A DNA stretch of 64,000 nt from Thermofilaceae archaeon (GTDB lineage: Archaea > Thermoproteota > Thermoprotei > Thermofilales > Thermofilaceae). Made by a program: the position numbers and the translations under genes. The number at the start of each line of letters is the position of its first letter. Within the stretch, counting starts at the first letter, position 1. A model generated the notes under the pieces. That model ran no database searches and was not told the DNA's origin. It saw only the letters and a program-made list of their open reading frames with translations. The DNA is taken from the NCBI GenBank assembly GCA_038731975.1, contig JAVYQJ010000001.1, positions 186,001 through 250,000 of the forward strand, read 5' to 3'. Below are positions 35,852 through 44,702 of this stretch, piece by piece.

Positions 35852-37131
35852 TGGCCGAAACGGTGCAGGCCTACTACAGGGAGTCGAGGAAGGTGTTCGG
35901 AGTCAGGAACCACGTCCTAATCCTGCCGACTACGCCCTGCGTGAACAGGTTGGCGGAGCTCATATACGAGGAGTTCAAGGGTGAGAGGTGGGGGGAGCAC
36001 GGGGAGAACAGGGTTGTCCTGGCGCGTCACAACGTGGGCTGCTGCCACGTTGGCTTCGATCTGGACGTAGCATTCGAAACCCTGCTCGGCATAGCTTCGC
36101 ACCCAAACGTTTACGGAGTACTGCTCGTCAGCCTGGGCTGCGGGCAGCTTTGTAAAAGACCCCTCGGATCCGGTGAAAGTAGGCTGGAGAACCTCCTCTC
36201 GTTTAAGCTCTACGAGAGGCTTGTGAAGAGGGGTGTTGAGGTACGCTGGGTGAACCTACAGGAGCCGTGGCCCGAGTCGGTGGACGGTTTCGAAAGAGTC
36301 GTCGAACTCGGCAGGAAGTTCGTGAGGGGGATGCTGGAGAGGGCCAGCTCGTTGAGGAGGACAGAGGCCCCGCTCAAACGCGTAGTGATAGGGGTCGGTA
36401 ACGGGGCATCTGACCCAACTTCGGGCCTTTTCGCCAACCCGGCTGTAGGGTATGTCGTTGAGAAGCTGGTTAGAGAGGGGGTCAGCGTGGTTTTCTGTCA
36501 GACAACTGAGGTTCTTGGCAGCGAGGGCCTACTATTGAGCAGGGTAGCTGACGAGACCGTTGCCAGGAAGCTGAGGAGGCTGCTCGAGGCGGCCTACGCT
36601 GTGAAGGAGGCTCTATCGGAGTACACGTATGAGACGGACCCGACCCCCGGCAACATCGCGAGCGGCATTTCAACTCTCGCTGAGAAATCTCTCGGTAGCG
36701 TGCTGAAGATCGGTAGAGACGCAAACGTGAAGATCCTCGACGTCCTTCCGTACGCTCGTCAAATCCCGCGGGGGAGAGGCGGCCTCTTCCTGATGGACTC
36801 TCCGGGCGAGGACATCCCAGCGATAACGGGGATGGTAGCAGGTGGGGCTCACGCGGTTATTTTCACGACGGGTTTAGGAACACCGGCGGGGTCCGTCGTG
36901 AGCCCTGTCCTGAAGGTGACCGCAAACAGGGATACCTACGCTAGGCTGGCCAGCATCATAGACGTCTACATCCCGGTAGAGGAGGTCTTCAATGGAAGGA
37001 GCCTCCGCGAGCTCGCTGTCGAAACGATCTACCCAGCGCTGCTAGACGTTTTGTCGGGAGAGCGGTTAGCGAAGAGCGAGGTCAACGGGCAGGCGGATCT
37101 GGATGTGAGGGGTTACTGGCTGCGGGCGTAG
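35851..37131 (+). CDS. UxaA-family (altronate dehydratase/galactarate dehydratase type) large subunit
   Basis: The product is 426 residues from the ATG at 35851 (a GTG at 35848 is also possible). It has the family opening VFGVRNHVLILPTTPCVNRL, then RHNVGCCHVGFDLD, HPNVYGVLLVSLGCGQLCKR and DSPGEDIPAITGMVAGGAHA and IFTTGLGTPAGSVVSPVLKV. Members are iron-dependent lyases that remove water from sugar acids, or sulfite from sulfolactate (SuyB). The conserved Cys residues could hold the metal centre. The substrate cannot be read from sequence; the partner genes suggest something other than plain sugar-acid breakdown. Confidence 0.82.
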   Translation: MAETVQAYYRESRKVFGVRNHVLILPTTPCVNRLAELIYEEFKGERWGEHGENRVVLARHNVGCCHVGFDLDVAFETLLGIASHPNVYGVLLVSLGCGQLCKRPLGSGESRLENLLSFKLYERLVKRGVEVRWVNLQEPWPESVDGFERVVELGRKFVRGMLERASSLRRTEAPLKRVVIGVGNGASDPTSGLFANPAVGYVVEKLVREGVSVVFCQTTEVLGSEGLLLSRVADETVARKLRRLLEAAYAVKEALSEYTYETDPTPGNIASGISTLAEKSLGSVLKIGRDANVKILDVLPYARQIPRGRGGLFLMDSPGEDIPAITGMVAGGAHAVIFTTGLGTPAGSVVSPVLKVTANRDTYARLASIIDVYIPVEEVFNGRSLRELAVETIYPALLDVLSGERLAKSEVNGQADLDVRGYWLRA

Positions 37132-37132
37132 G

Positions 37133-38032
37133 CTAGGGGTGCGCCACCCCCTTCAGCTCAACAACAGGTGGTAAGCGGCGCTTATGGGCTGAGCTTTCCA
37201 CCCTGGACAGGATGCTCCTCACTTTCTCATAAGGAATTCCCGTCTCCTCAACAACGCGCTCAGGAGCGTATCCGAGGTCGAAAACGGCGTACAACACCAC
37301 GTCCGCCACGTCGTAAGTGAACCCCAACTCACTCTCCGCCATTTGCCCAGGCCACAGCCTCGGACTACTCGGCTTCAGGGCGATTCGATCGGGCAGCCCC
37401 AAGTGCTTAGCGAGCCCCCGGACCTGGCTCTTGTAGAGGTCTCCAATGGGTAGAAGGTCGGCAGCCCCATCGCCGTACTTAGTGAAGTAGCCGAGCAGGA
37501 GCTCGCTGCGGTCGCCGCTGCCGAGCACGATCCCCCCCAGCCTGTTAGCAACGTAGTACAGCATCAGCATGCGGATCCTAGCCTTCAGATTACCCAGCGC
37601 CTTCAAATCGGTCTGGTCGAAGAGAGGCACGCTCGTAGATGCAGCCGCTACGAGAGTGTCGATTGGAGCCTCGTGGAACCTGATGTTCAAGTGGCGGACC
37701 AGCCACCTGGCGTCTTCCAGATCCTCACCGGGAGTGGAGGTTGAATCGGGCATTATCAGCGCGACGACCCGCTCCGGCCCTACAGCTCGCGCCGCGAGGG
37801 TGGTCACAACTGACGAGTCTATGCCGCCGCTGAGCCCTAGGACGTAACAGCCAGCTCCGGCCTCTTCAAGGTACTCCCGCAAGTAGCCGGAAATTCTCCT
37901 CTCTACGGATGCGTAATCAATGGAGGTTATCCTTTCGTAGAATCTACGCCAACCAGAACCCCTGTCCCTATCGCCCTCGAGCGGGGTACTCAGAGATTTT
38001 TCACGAGACTGGGCGTTCATATCGCCGTGCAA
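37133..38032 (-). CDS. nadE: NH3-dependent NAD+ synthetase
   Basis: This 299-residue protein has the PP-loop VLGLSGGIDSSVVTTLAARA (about residues 63-82), ALIMPDSTSTPGEDLEDARW, GSGDRSELLLGYFTKYGDGA and the PSPRLWPGQMAESELGFTYD segment. It adenylates nicotinic-acid adenine dinucleotide and aminates it with ammonia; no glutaminase domain is present, as usual in archaea. It is convergent with the UxaA-like gene, with a 1-bp gap between stops. The first ~35 residues are not conserved, so initiation may be further in. Confidence 0.94.
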   Translation of the reverse strand: MHGDMNAQSREKSLSTPLEGDRDRGSGWRRFYERITSIDYASVERRISGYLREYLEEAGAGCYVLGLSGGIDSSVVTTLAARAVGPERVVALIMPDSTSTPGEDLEDARWLVRHLNIRFHEAPIDTLVAAASTSVPLFDQTDLKALGNLKARIRMLMLYYVANRLGGIVLGSGDRSELLLGYFTKYGDGAADLLPIGDLYKSQVRGLAKHLGLPDRIALKPSSPRLWPGQMAESELGFTYDVADVVLYAVFDLGYAPERVVEETGIPYEKVRSILSRVESSAHKRRLPPVVELKGVAHP

Positions 38033-38105
38033 AGCTGAGTCGGAGTATTTCTACCTTCCGTTGCGGCTCGGTTGGTGGACCATTAAATCTAGAGTGGGCA
38101 TTTGT

Positions 38106-38504
38106 TCACCCGAACTTCTTCTTGGAGCGGAGGTAGGTGAGAGCCGTTATGCCTTTGGCTTCAGCTGTTTTACGCAGCTCCCTGTCAATGGTGATTAGGA
38201 AGGCGTTCAACTCCATGGACAGTTTTAGGAGGGCTTCGTCAGTGCTCTTCGCGTCCACGTCAATCACACGAATGACTATGTCATCTGAGCCTCTTTGTAG
38301 GAGCTGTAGCGCTAATCGAGCCGCTAGCTTCTTGCGCCCACCCTGCGCAGCCAGCTTCTTCAGTTCTTCCAACACGGCGTTAGGCACGACGACTTCGACG
38401 CTCCCTTCGAAAGAGTCTCTCAGTGCTTCGAAGAGGTCCCTCCTGTCCTCTAAGCACGCGATTATCGCGCTCGAATCAATCACGACCACCGTTTTCCCGG
38501 GCAT
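38106..38504 (-). CDS. PIN-domain protein
   Basis: This 132-residue single PIN domain has VVVIDSSAIIACLEDRRDLF (first Asp), VVVPNAVLEELKKLAAQGGR (Glu), AKSTDEALLKLSMELNAFLI (Asp) and TIDRELRKTAEAKGI (Asp), so the acidic active-site residues are in place. It resembles COG1412-type archaeal PIN proteins (Fcf1/Utp23-like or VapC9-like), which act in rRNA processing or as toxins. No antitoxin-like gene is adjacent, so an RNA-processing role seems likelier. Confidence 0.83.
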   Translation of the reverse strand: MPGKTVVVIDSSAIIACLEDRRDLFEALRDSFEGSVEVVVPNAVLEELKKLAAQGGRKKLAARLALQLLQRGSDDIVIRVIDVDAKSTDEALLKLSMELNAFLITIDRELRKTAEAKGITALTYLRSKKKFG

Positions 38505-38651
38505 TGCGAGTCTTCAACTGAAGGCCTGCCTGCGCTAAAAACTTCCGTTCAAACCCTCAGCTCAGGTTAACCATTGCTACGCTCTCCCGCTGGAGTGCGT
38601 GGAACCTCATTTGGTGGCGAAGTTTATAGTGATTGGCGTAAGAGGGTCAAG

Positions 38652-39995
38652 ATGTCGGGGGGTAACCGGAGAAGAGTCATCATCATGGGGGCGGGGGGTC
38701 GCGATTTTCACAACTTTAACATCTTCTTCCGTGGGAACCCCGATTACGAGGTTGTGGCTTTCACGGCCGCTCAGATCCCAAACATCGAGGGACGAGTCTA
38801 CCCCCCAGGGCTGGCGGGTCCGCTGTACCCGAAGGGGATACCCATTTACAGCGAGGATGACCTTCCAAGGCTAATCCAGGAGTTGCGCGTGGACGAGGTT
38901 GTCTTGGCGTACAGCGATCTCACTTGCGAGGATGTCCTCGTGAAGCTAAGCAGGGTGCTAGCTGCCGGAGCCAGCTTCAGAGTGCTCGGACCCAGAGAAA
39001 CGATGCTGAAGGCTTCGAAGCCCGTCATCGCAGTCACGGCTACGCGGACAGGAGCCGGGAAGAGCACTACCTCCCGCTACATCGTGAGTGTGCTAAAGCG
39101 GGCGAACCTCAAACCTGTTGTGGTGAGGCACCCAATGGCGTACGGCGACTTAGAAGCGATGAGAGTCCAGAAGTTCAGCCGGTTAGAGGATCTGGACGCT
39201 CACACGTTTACCATCGAGGAGAGGGAGGAGTACGAGCAGCACGTTGTGGAGGGTACGACGGTTTACGCGGGGGTCGATTACGCAGAGATCCTGAAGGAGA
39301 TTGAGGAGGGACCCTACGACATCATAGTTTGGGATGGTGGGAACAACGACTGGCCTTTCATCAAGCCGGACCTCTATGTGACGGTTGCCGATCCTACGCG
39401 GCAAGGCCACGAACTCTCCTTCCCCGGCCTAGTGAATGTGCTCCTAGCGGACGTGATCGTCGTGAACAAGGTTAACATGGTTGACCGAGAGGCGGTCGAA
39501 GCAACTATCAGGAGGATCAGGAAGCTCAATCCCTCCGCCGAGATTGTTCAGGCTTCTTCTGAGGTCTACCTCAGTAACCCTGAGCTCGTGAAGGGCAGAA
39601 GGGTCCTAGTGGTAGAGGATGGGCCTTCGGTTACGCACGGGCATATGCCCTATGCTGCTGGATACGTGGCAGCGGTGAAGTTCGGGGGGATCCCCGTTGA
39701 TCCGCGGCCCTACGCCGTAGGAAGCTTGAAGAAGGTGTACGAGGAGTACGCGCACATGGGCCCCGTGCTCCCTGCTATGGGGTATGGGCCCACACAGATG
39801 AAAGAGCTGGAAACGGTGATTAACAGCGTGCCAGCGGACGCTGTGGTTCTTGGAACCCCCAGCGATCTTTCCAGGTATATGAAGCTCAACAAGCCGGTTG
39901 TTAAGGTCCGATTCGAAATAAACGAGCCTGGGAGGCTCGCGGAGATCATCCTCTCTTTTGTCAAAAGGATGAGGGCCGATGGTAGATTACCTTAG
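38652..39995 (+). CDS. Cyclic 2,3-diphosphoglycerate synthetase-like GTPase (COG2403)
   Basis: From the ATG at 38652 there are 447 residues. The N-terminal Rossmann-like domain starts RVIIMGAGGRDFHNFNIFFR. A P-loop follows: VIAVTATRTGAGKSTTSRYI (about residues 126-145), then WDGGNNDWPFIKPDLYVTVA and DVIVVNKVNM (NKxN GTP-binding variant). The family includes the enzyme that cyclises 2,3-diphosphoglycerate, a thermoprotectant of some methanogens, but many members lie in organisms not known to make it. The upstream start at 38574 is not conserved. It overlaps the agmatinase start by 17 bp. Confidence 0.75.
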   Translation: MSGGNRRRVIIMGAGGRDFHNFNIFFRGNPDYEVVAFTAAQIPNIEGRVYPPGLAGPLYPKGIPIYSEDDLPRLIQELRVDEVVLAYSDLTCEDVLVKLSRVLAAGASFRVLGPRETMLKASKPVIAVTATRTGAGKSTTSRYIVSVLKRANLKPVVVRHPMAYGDLEAMRVQKFSRLEDLDAHTFTIEEREEYEQHVVEGTTVYAGVDYAEILKEIEEGPYDIIVWDGGNNDWPFIKPDLYVTVADPTRQGHELSFPGLVNVLLADVIVVNKVNMVDREAVEATIRRIRKLNPSAEIVQASSEVYLSNPELVKGRRVLVVEDGPSVTHGHMPYAAGYVAAVKFGGIPVDPRPYAVGSLKKVYEEYAHMGPVLPAMGYGPTQMKELETVINSVPADAVVLGTPSDLSRYMKLNKPVVKVRFEINEPGRLAEIILSFVKRMRADGRLP

Positions 39996-40851
39996 TTTCC
40001 TGGTTGAGCCGAGAAGACCAACTTTCCTCGGCTTCTCGAGCGACCCAGCGAGCGCCAGGGCGGTTATACTGGGCGTACCCTACGACAGTAGCTCAACCTG
40101 CGCACCTGGCTGCCGCTACGCTCCAGCCCGAGTGAGGGAAACGTCTCACGCGCTTGAAGCTTTTGATCCCCAATTGAGGGTTAACGCGGAGGAGCTTCCA
40201 GTAGCCGACGTGGGGGACGTTGTGACATCCCTGAACCCCGAAGTAATGATCAAGGATGTATCGAAGGTTGTTAAAGAGCTGCGCGAGAGAGGAAAGTTGA
40301 TTGCGTGCCTCGGCGGTGACCACACCGTAACGCTGGGGGCGCTCAGCGGCATGGGGCATCCCATCTCGATGGTGGTGTTCGATGCGCACTTAGACTACCG
40401 TAACGAGTACCCACGTGGGGATAGGCTCAGCCACGCAACTGTGCTGAGGCGGGCTAGAGAGGCACTGGTGAAGGAGGCGGTAGTCATAGGCGCACGCGCT
40501 CTTTCAAAGGAAGAGGTCGAAGCGCTATCCCTGGACGACAGAGTCACTGTTCTGCACCCCTGGGCCGGGAGAAGCGAGATCGAAGCCGCGCTGAGCACGT
40601 TGAGCGGGCCACTCTACGTGAGCATCGATATCGACGTCCTTGACCCATCAGTAGCTCCAGGCGTCGGGTGTCCAGAACCAGGCGGCTTAAACTACTACCA
40701 GGTATTGGACATCCTCTCGCTGGTATTCGAGGGGGAAGTGGTGGGCCTCGATATAGTCGAAGTTAACCCTCTAGTCGATGTAAACGACTTGACCAGCCGT
40801 ATTGCAGCGAAGCTCCTAATGAGATGCCTAATCCTCTTGACCCGGAGCTAA
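39979..40851 (+). CDS. speB: Agmatinase/arginase family ureohydrolase
   Basis: This 290-residue protein has the Mn-ligand motifs LACLGGDHTVTLGALSG, MVVFDAHLDYRNEYP (DAHxD) and YVSIDIDVLDPSVAPGVGCP (DxDxxDP), typical of agmatinase. It probably converts agmatine to putrescine and urea in polyamine synthesis, which is important in thermophiles. It overlaps the preceding GTPase gene by 17 bp, indicating one operon. Arginase or formiminoglutamase activity cannot be excluded by motif alone. Confidence 0.9.
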   Translation: MVDYLSFLVEPRRPTFLGFSSDPASARAVILGVPYDSSSTCAPGCRYAPARVRETSHALEAFDPQLRVNAEELPVADVGDVVTSLNPEVMIKDVSKVVKELRERGKLIACLGGDHTVTLGALSGMGHPISMVVFDAHLDYRNEYPRGDRLSHATVLRRAREALVKEAVVIGARALSKEEVEALSLDDRVTVLHPWAGRSEIEAALSTLSGPLYVSIDIDVLDPSVAPGVGCPEPGGLNYYQVLDILSLVFEGEVVGLDIVEVNPLVDVNDLTSRIAAKLLMRCLILLTRS

Positions 40852-40988
40852 ACTGCTTTAACCTTCCTAATCGTGGGTGCACGAAGCTTTATCACTATCC
40901 GCCAGCCGCAGAAGGGGCACTTGACGCCCGGCAGTATCTCCATTTCGGACTTGGAGAACTCCTTGCCGCACTTAGCGCACTTGTACAT
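40848..40988 (-). CDS. rpo12: DNA-directed RNA polymerase subunit Rpo12 (RpoP)
   Basis: From the ATG at 40988 the product is 46 residues: CAKCGKEF with a CxxC pair at residues 4-7, GVKCPFCGWRIVIKLR with the second pair, and a basic end. Size and zinc-ribbon pattern fit archaeal subunit P, which joins Rpo3 and Rpo10 in polymerase assembly. The longer frame to 41090 adds unconserved residues. The stop overlaps the agmatinase stop by 4 bp on the opposite strand. Confidence 0.93.
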   Translation of the reverse strand: MYKCAKCGKEFSKSEMEILPGVKCPFCGWRIVIKLRAPTIRKVKAV

Positions 40989-41038
40989 TCTCTCCTCTGT
41001 TGACACAGAAGCCCAAGCCCGTTGACGTATAAGAACTT

Positions 41039-41491
41039 TTACTCCGCTGGGACGAGCTCGACAAGGGTTAGATGAAGCCCGCGCAGGCACTCAACGCGGT
41101 TAAGCACCCCGACCACCCTTACGTCCTCTCCGTCGAGAAGCGGTGCCTGGGCGCAGTGACTCCGGATAGTGCACTTTCTCTCGTCGCAAGCAACTCGCTT
41201 GTATCGAAGCTTCAAACCTGCTATCGCCACCTTACTATCGACAACCACTCGAAGTGGAGCTTCCTCCACTTCAACAACGTACATTTTTTCGCCCAGTATG
41301 GGGCAAACGTGCGCCACTCTCCTGACTGAAAGCACCCTATAACGCCATCCTTGCCTCAAGTTCTTCGAGCAAACCGAAAAGTAGCCGCACCCGAAGCATC
41401 TGGGATCGATTACCGCTCTGAAAATGAAGCCGCGGGACGCTTGGGGCTCTGGAACCATCGCCAGCTTAGGCACGAGGTCTAGTGGCGACAT
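41039..41491 (-). CDS. UPF0179 family protein
   Basis: From the ATG at 41491 the product is 150 residues, the size of the family. It is rich in conserved Cys: [14 protein letters not shown] near the N-terminus, [20 protein letters not shown], and [14 protein letters not shown] in the middle, suggesting a metal or iron-sulfur site. The function is unknown. It is divergent from the proteasome gene 38 bp away and upstream of rpo12 on the same strand. Confidence 0.8.
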   Translation of the reverse strand: MSPLDLVPKLAMVPEPQASRGFIFRAVIDPRCFGCGYFSVCSKNLRQGWRYRVLSVRRVAHVCPILGEKMYVVEVEEAPLRVVVDSKVAIAGLKLRYKRVACDERKCTIRSHCAQAPLLDGEDVRVVGVLNRVECLRGLHLTLVELVPAE

Positions 41492-41529
41492 GTTTTTTAA
41501 GCTGTGACGCGCTAGTACGCTGGAAGACC

Positions 41530-42168
41530 ATGCAACCTGCCTTTTCAAGTGGTAAACCCTACCTGGGCGTGGAACCGCTCAAGGGTACGACAACCGTAGG
41601 CATGGCCTTTAAGGACTTCATAGTTCTAGCGGCGGATAGGAGGGCTACCAGCGGCTCCTTTATCGCGCACAAAAGGGCTGAAAAAATACACAAGATCGAT
41701 GAGCACATCGCTGCCACAATAGCCGGCTACGTAGGCGACGCTCAATGGCTCGTCGAAAGGTTGAGGGCAGAAGCGAAGCTCTACCGGAGTAACGTGGGAG
41801 AGCCGATTAGCGTCCAAGCGATCGCCACCCTGGCTTCGACGATACTCTTCAGGAGCAGACCGATGATAGTGGTTCAGATGCTAATCGGAGGAGTCGACTA
41901 CGAGGGTGGTGCGTTATTCAGCCTCGACTGGCTCGGCACTGTCACGCGGGAAAGGTACACTGCAACGGGCTCGGGCACCCCCTACGCCATCAGTCTCATA
42001 GAGAGCGAGTACAGAGAAAGCATGAACCCCGAAGAAGCGGTAAAGCTCGCTATACGAGCTGTTAGAGCTGCGACTTTAAGGGATCCTGGGAGCGGCGAGG
42101 GAGTGGACGTGGCGGTGGTAACGGCGAAGGACGGTGTACGAGTAATTCGAGGCGAGGAAATCCTGTAA
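41530..42168 (+). CDS. psmB: Proteasome subunit beta
   Basis: From the ATG at 41530 the protein has 212 residues. A 19-residue propeptide ends in Gly before the triple-Thr sequence, so the mature enzyme starts at Thr20 ([20 protein letters not shown]), with catalytic Thr, Asp (AADRR) and Lys ([10 protein letters not shown]) in place. [14 protein letters not shown] and the [13 protein letters not shown] region fit active beta subunits. It forms the two inner rings of the 20S proteasome. The following gene aCPSF1 starts 19 bp later, the usual archaeal linkage. Confidence 0.96.
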   Translation: MQPAFSSGKPYLGVEPLKGTTTVGMAFKDFIVLAADRRATSGSFIAHKRAEKIHKIDEHIAATIAGYVGDAQWLVERLRAEAKLYRSNVGEPISVQAIATLASTILFRSRPMIVVQMLIGGVDYEGGALFSLDWLGTVTRERYTATGSGTPYAISLIESEYRESMNPEEAVKLAIRAVRAATLRDPGSGEGVDVAVVTAKDGVRVIRGEEIL

Positions 42169-42187
42169 AGGAGGGTAGATAGGTGCT

Positions 42188-44098
42188 ATGGAGGCTCTTA
42201 AAGGCACTGTATTGGACCTTAGGAGGAAAATATTAGAATTGATACCGCCTGAAGCAGAGGTCACAAATATAAAATTCGAGGGACCGCGCATAGCGATTTA
42301 CACAAGAAGACCCGATATATTCATAAGCGAAGAAGAAAAGTTGATAAAAGAGATAGTAAAAACTATAAAGAAAAGGATAGTTGTTAGAGCTGACCAGGCT
42401 GTTAGGCTAAAGGCGCAAGAGGCTGAAAGGGAGATTAGGAGCATTGTACCTCCGGAAGCCGGGATTCGCAGGATATACTTCAACGAGGAGTTAGGCGAGG
42501 TTGAGATCGAAGCCGAGAAACCTGGGTACGTGATCGGTAAGAGCGGAGAGACGAGAAGGGAGATATTCAGAAGGACAGGCTGGCACCCGCGCATTCTGCG
42601 AGCTCCGGCGCTCAGCTCGCCCAGCATTACGGAGATTAGGGAGCTATTCAGGGTTCATGCGGAGGATCGCGCTAGCCTTCTGGAGCAGACGGGAGGAAGG
42701 ATCTTCCGCGTGAAGCTCTTCGAAAACAACTATGTAAGGATTATCGGGTTGGGTGGCTTCCAGGAGGTCGGGCGGAGTGCAATCCTAATACAAACTCCCG
42801 AGAGCCAGATACTCCTCGATGCCGGCATAAAGCCCACCTCGAACGCGGATGAGTACCCGTTCTTCGAGGTTCCCGAATTCAACGTCGACAAGCTGGATGC
42901 GGTTGTGATAACGCACTCCCACTTAGACCACTGCGGAGCACTACCATACCTCTTCAAGTACGGATACCGCGGCCTAGTCTACGCGACGGAGCCTACCTTC
43001 TACCTGATGAAGCTCGTGCAGGAAGACTACCTTAGGGTGGCTCGTAGAGAGGGTAGGCCGCTACCCTACAGCGAAAAAGATATTGCGACGGCGGTTCTTC
43101 ACACATACCCTCTCGCTTACGGGGAAGTGACGGACATCGCCCCCGATGTGAAGCTAACCCTATACAAGTCCGGCCACATCCTGGGCGGTGCTATGGTCCA
43201 CCTCCACATCGGCGAGGGCCTCATCAACATAGTCTACACGGGAGACTTCAAGTTCGAGCATACGCTGATGCTCGACGCGGCCGACTTCAAGTTCCCCAGG
43301 CTTGAAGTCCTAATACTAGAGGCCACCTACAGCGGGAAGGACGATATCCTACCAAGTAGAGACGAAGCGACGAAGCAGCTGATAGACGTTGTAGCAGAAA
43401 CGATAGGAAGAAACGGAGTAGTACTAATTCCGGTACTCGCAGTTGGTAGGGCCCAGGAAGTCCTACTGGCGCTCAGGCTAGCTATGGAGGCTGGCCAGCT
43501 ACCGACCGTCCCGATATTCATCGAGGGGATGATAGATGAGGTTAATGCTATCCACACCGTCTTCCCTGAGTACTTGAACGCCACGGTCAGCGAAATGATA
43601 TACCGGAAAGTTAATCCGTTCACCGCGCCCAACGTACATGTCTTGAAAGGTGAGGAGAGGGAGGAGGTCATCGAAGCTCGACCCTGCGTCATACTCGCCA
43701 CTTCAGGAATGCTGACAGGAGGCCCCGTGATGGAGTACTTGAAGCTCCTAGCCGAGGATGAGCGGAGCTCGCTCGTCTTCGTGAGCTACCAGGTGGAAGG
43801 CACGCTGGGCAGGAAGATACTGCAAGGCTTGAGAGAACTCACGTTCGTGGACAGCCGTGGGAGGGTAGAGCTGAGGGAGTTGAAAATGCACGTGTACAGG
43901 GTTGAGGGGTTCTCCGGGCATAGCGACAGGAGGCAGCTTGTATCTTACCTGAAGAGGGTAACACCGACGCCAAGGAAGGTAATCCTGAACCACGGCGAGA
44001 GGAACAAAATGAAGACGTTCGCTAAAAGTCTTGAGAGGCTCTTCCCCAACGTGGAGATATACGCTCCTGAAAACCTTGAATCGATCAGAGCTGTTTAG
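42188..44098 (+). CDS. Archaeal CPSF1 beta-CASP ribonuclease
   Basis: This 636-residue protein has two N-terminal KH domains (about residues 1-140; EKPGYVIGKSGETRREIFRR is the GxxG loop), then a metallo-beta-lactamase domain with VVITHSHLDHCGALPYLFKY, and a beta-CASP domain ending SGHSDRRQLVSYLKRVTP and ILNHGERNKMK. aCPSF1 is the main archaeal transcription-termination endoribonuclease, cutting at U-rich sites. The first 150 codons are more A+T-rich than the rest. It is co-directional with psmB. Confidence 0.97.
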   Translation: MEALKGTVLDLRRKILELIPPEAEVTNIKFEGPRIAIYTRRPDIFISEEEKLIKEIVKTIKKRIVVRADQAVRLKAQEAEREIRSIVPPEAGIRRIYFNEELGEVEIEAEKPGYVIGKSGETRREIFRRTGWHPRILRAPALSSPSITEIRELFRVHAEDRASLLEQTGGRIFRVKLFENNYVRIIGLGGFQEVGRSAILIQTPESQILLDAGIKPTSNADEYPFFEVPEFNVDKLDAVVITHSHLDHCGALPYLFKYGYRGLVYATEPTFYLMKLVQEDYLRVARREGRPLPYSEKDIATAVLHTYPLAYGEVTDIAPDVKLTLYKSGHILGGAMVHLHIGEGLINIVYTGDFKFEHTLMLDAADFKFPRLEVLILEATYSGKDDILPSRDEATKQLIDVVAETIGRNGVVLIPVLAVGRAQEVLLALRLAMEAGQLPTVPIFIEGMIDEVNAIHTVFPEYLNATVSEMIYRKVNPFTAPNVHVLKGEEREEVIEARPCVILATSGMLTGGPVMEYLKLLAEDERSSLVFVSYQVEGTLGRKILQGLRELTFVDSRGRVELRELKMHVYRVEGFSGHSDRRQLVSYLKRVTPTPRKVILNHGERNKMKTFAKSLERLFPNVEIYAPENLESIRAV

Positions 44099-44169
44099 AT
44101 AGAATCGAATGATTATTCAACAGTTTATTGAAGAGAAAAATTAAAATACTGCAGCCTCTAAGCACTTAC

Positions 44170-44607
44170 ATGATGAGCTCGGTAATAGATGAAAAGGACT
44201 TGGAGATAATAAAGATGCTGGAAAATAACGCCCGAATGCCGTTAACTAGGATAGCAGAGAAGGTCGGCATGAGCGACGTTGCCATTAGGAAGAGGTTGAA
44301 AAGGTTAGAGGACGAGGGCATAATAAAGGGTTACAGGCTCCGACTGGACCACTCGAAGCTGGGCTACAGGGCTAGAGCTATCATAGGCTTCAACGTTGAA
44401 GCTGCTAGGCTCCTTGAAGTGATTAAGGCTCTCACGGAACTGCCGGAGGTCAAGTTCCTGGCCGTTACATCCGGCGATCACATGGTAATCGTGGACTACT
44501 GGGCCAAAGACAACATTGAGCTAGAAAAGTTCGTAAACGAGATCAAGAACAAGTACGGCGCACGCGACGTAATGCCGTCACTAGTTCTGGAAATGATTAA
44601 AGAATAA
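44170..44607 (+). CDS. Lrp/AsnC family transcriptional regulator
   Basis: From the ATG at 44170 the protein has 145 residues. N-terminal winged HTH: IDEKDLEIIKMLENNARMPL and RIAEKVGMSDVAIRKRLKRL; C-terminal RAM ligand-binding domain: LRLDHSKLGYRARAIIGFNV and LPEVKFLAVTSGDHMVIVDY. It binds DNA as dimers or octamers and usually senses amino acids. It is convergent with a second Lrp-type regulator about 95 bp away; the gap is A+T-rich with T-runs suited to two-way termination. Confidence 0.9.
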   Translation: MMSSVIDEKDLEIIKMLENNARMPLTRIAEKVGMSDVAIRKRLKRLEDEGIIKGYRLRLDHSKLGYRARAIIGFNVEAARLLEVIKALTELPEVKFLAVTSGDHMVIVDYWAKDNIELEKFVNEIKNKYGARDVMPSLVLEMIKE

Positions 44608-44702
44608 AGTAATAAATTAAAGTAATAAATTGAAAAGGTAAATTTAATATTTTTATTTTAGTCTTTCTTGGTAATCCAACAGGGAACCTGGGATTTTAGC
44701 TG

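Noticed and set aside
38106-38504. VapC toxin of a toxin-antitoxin pair
   Set aside because: No small antitoxin gene lies next to it.
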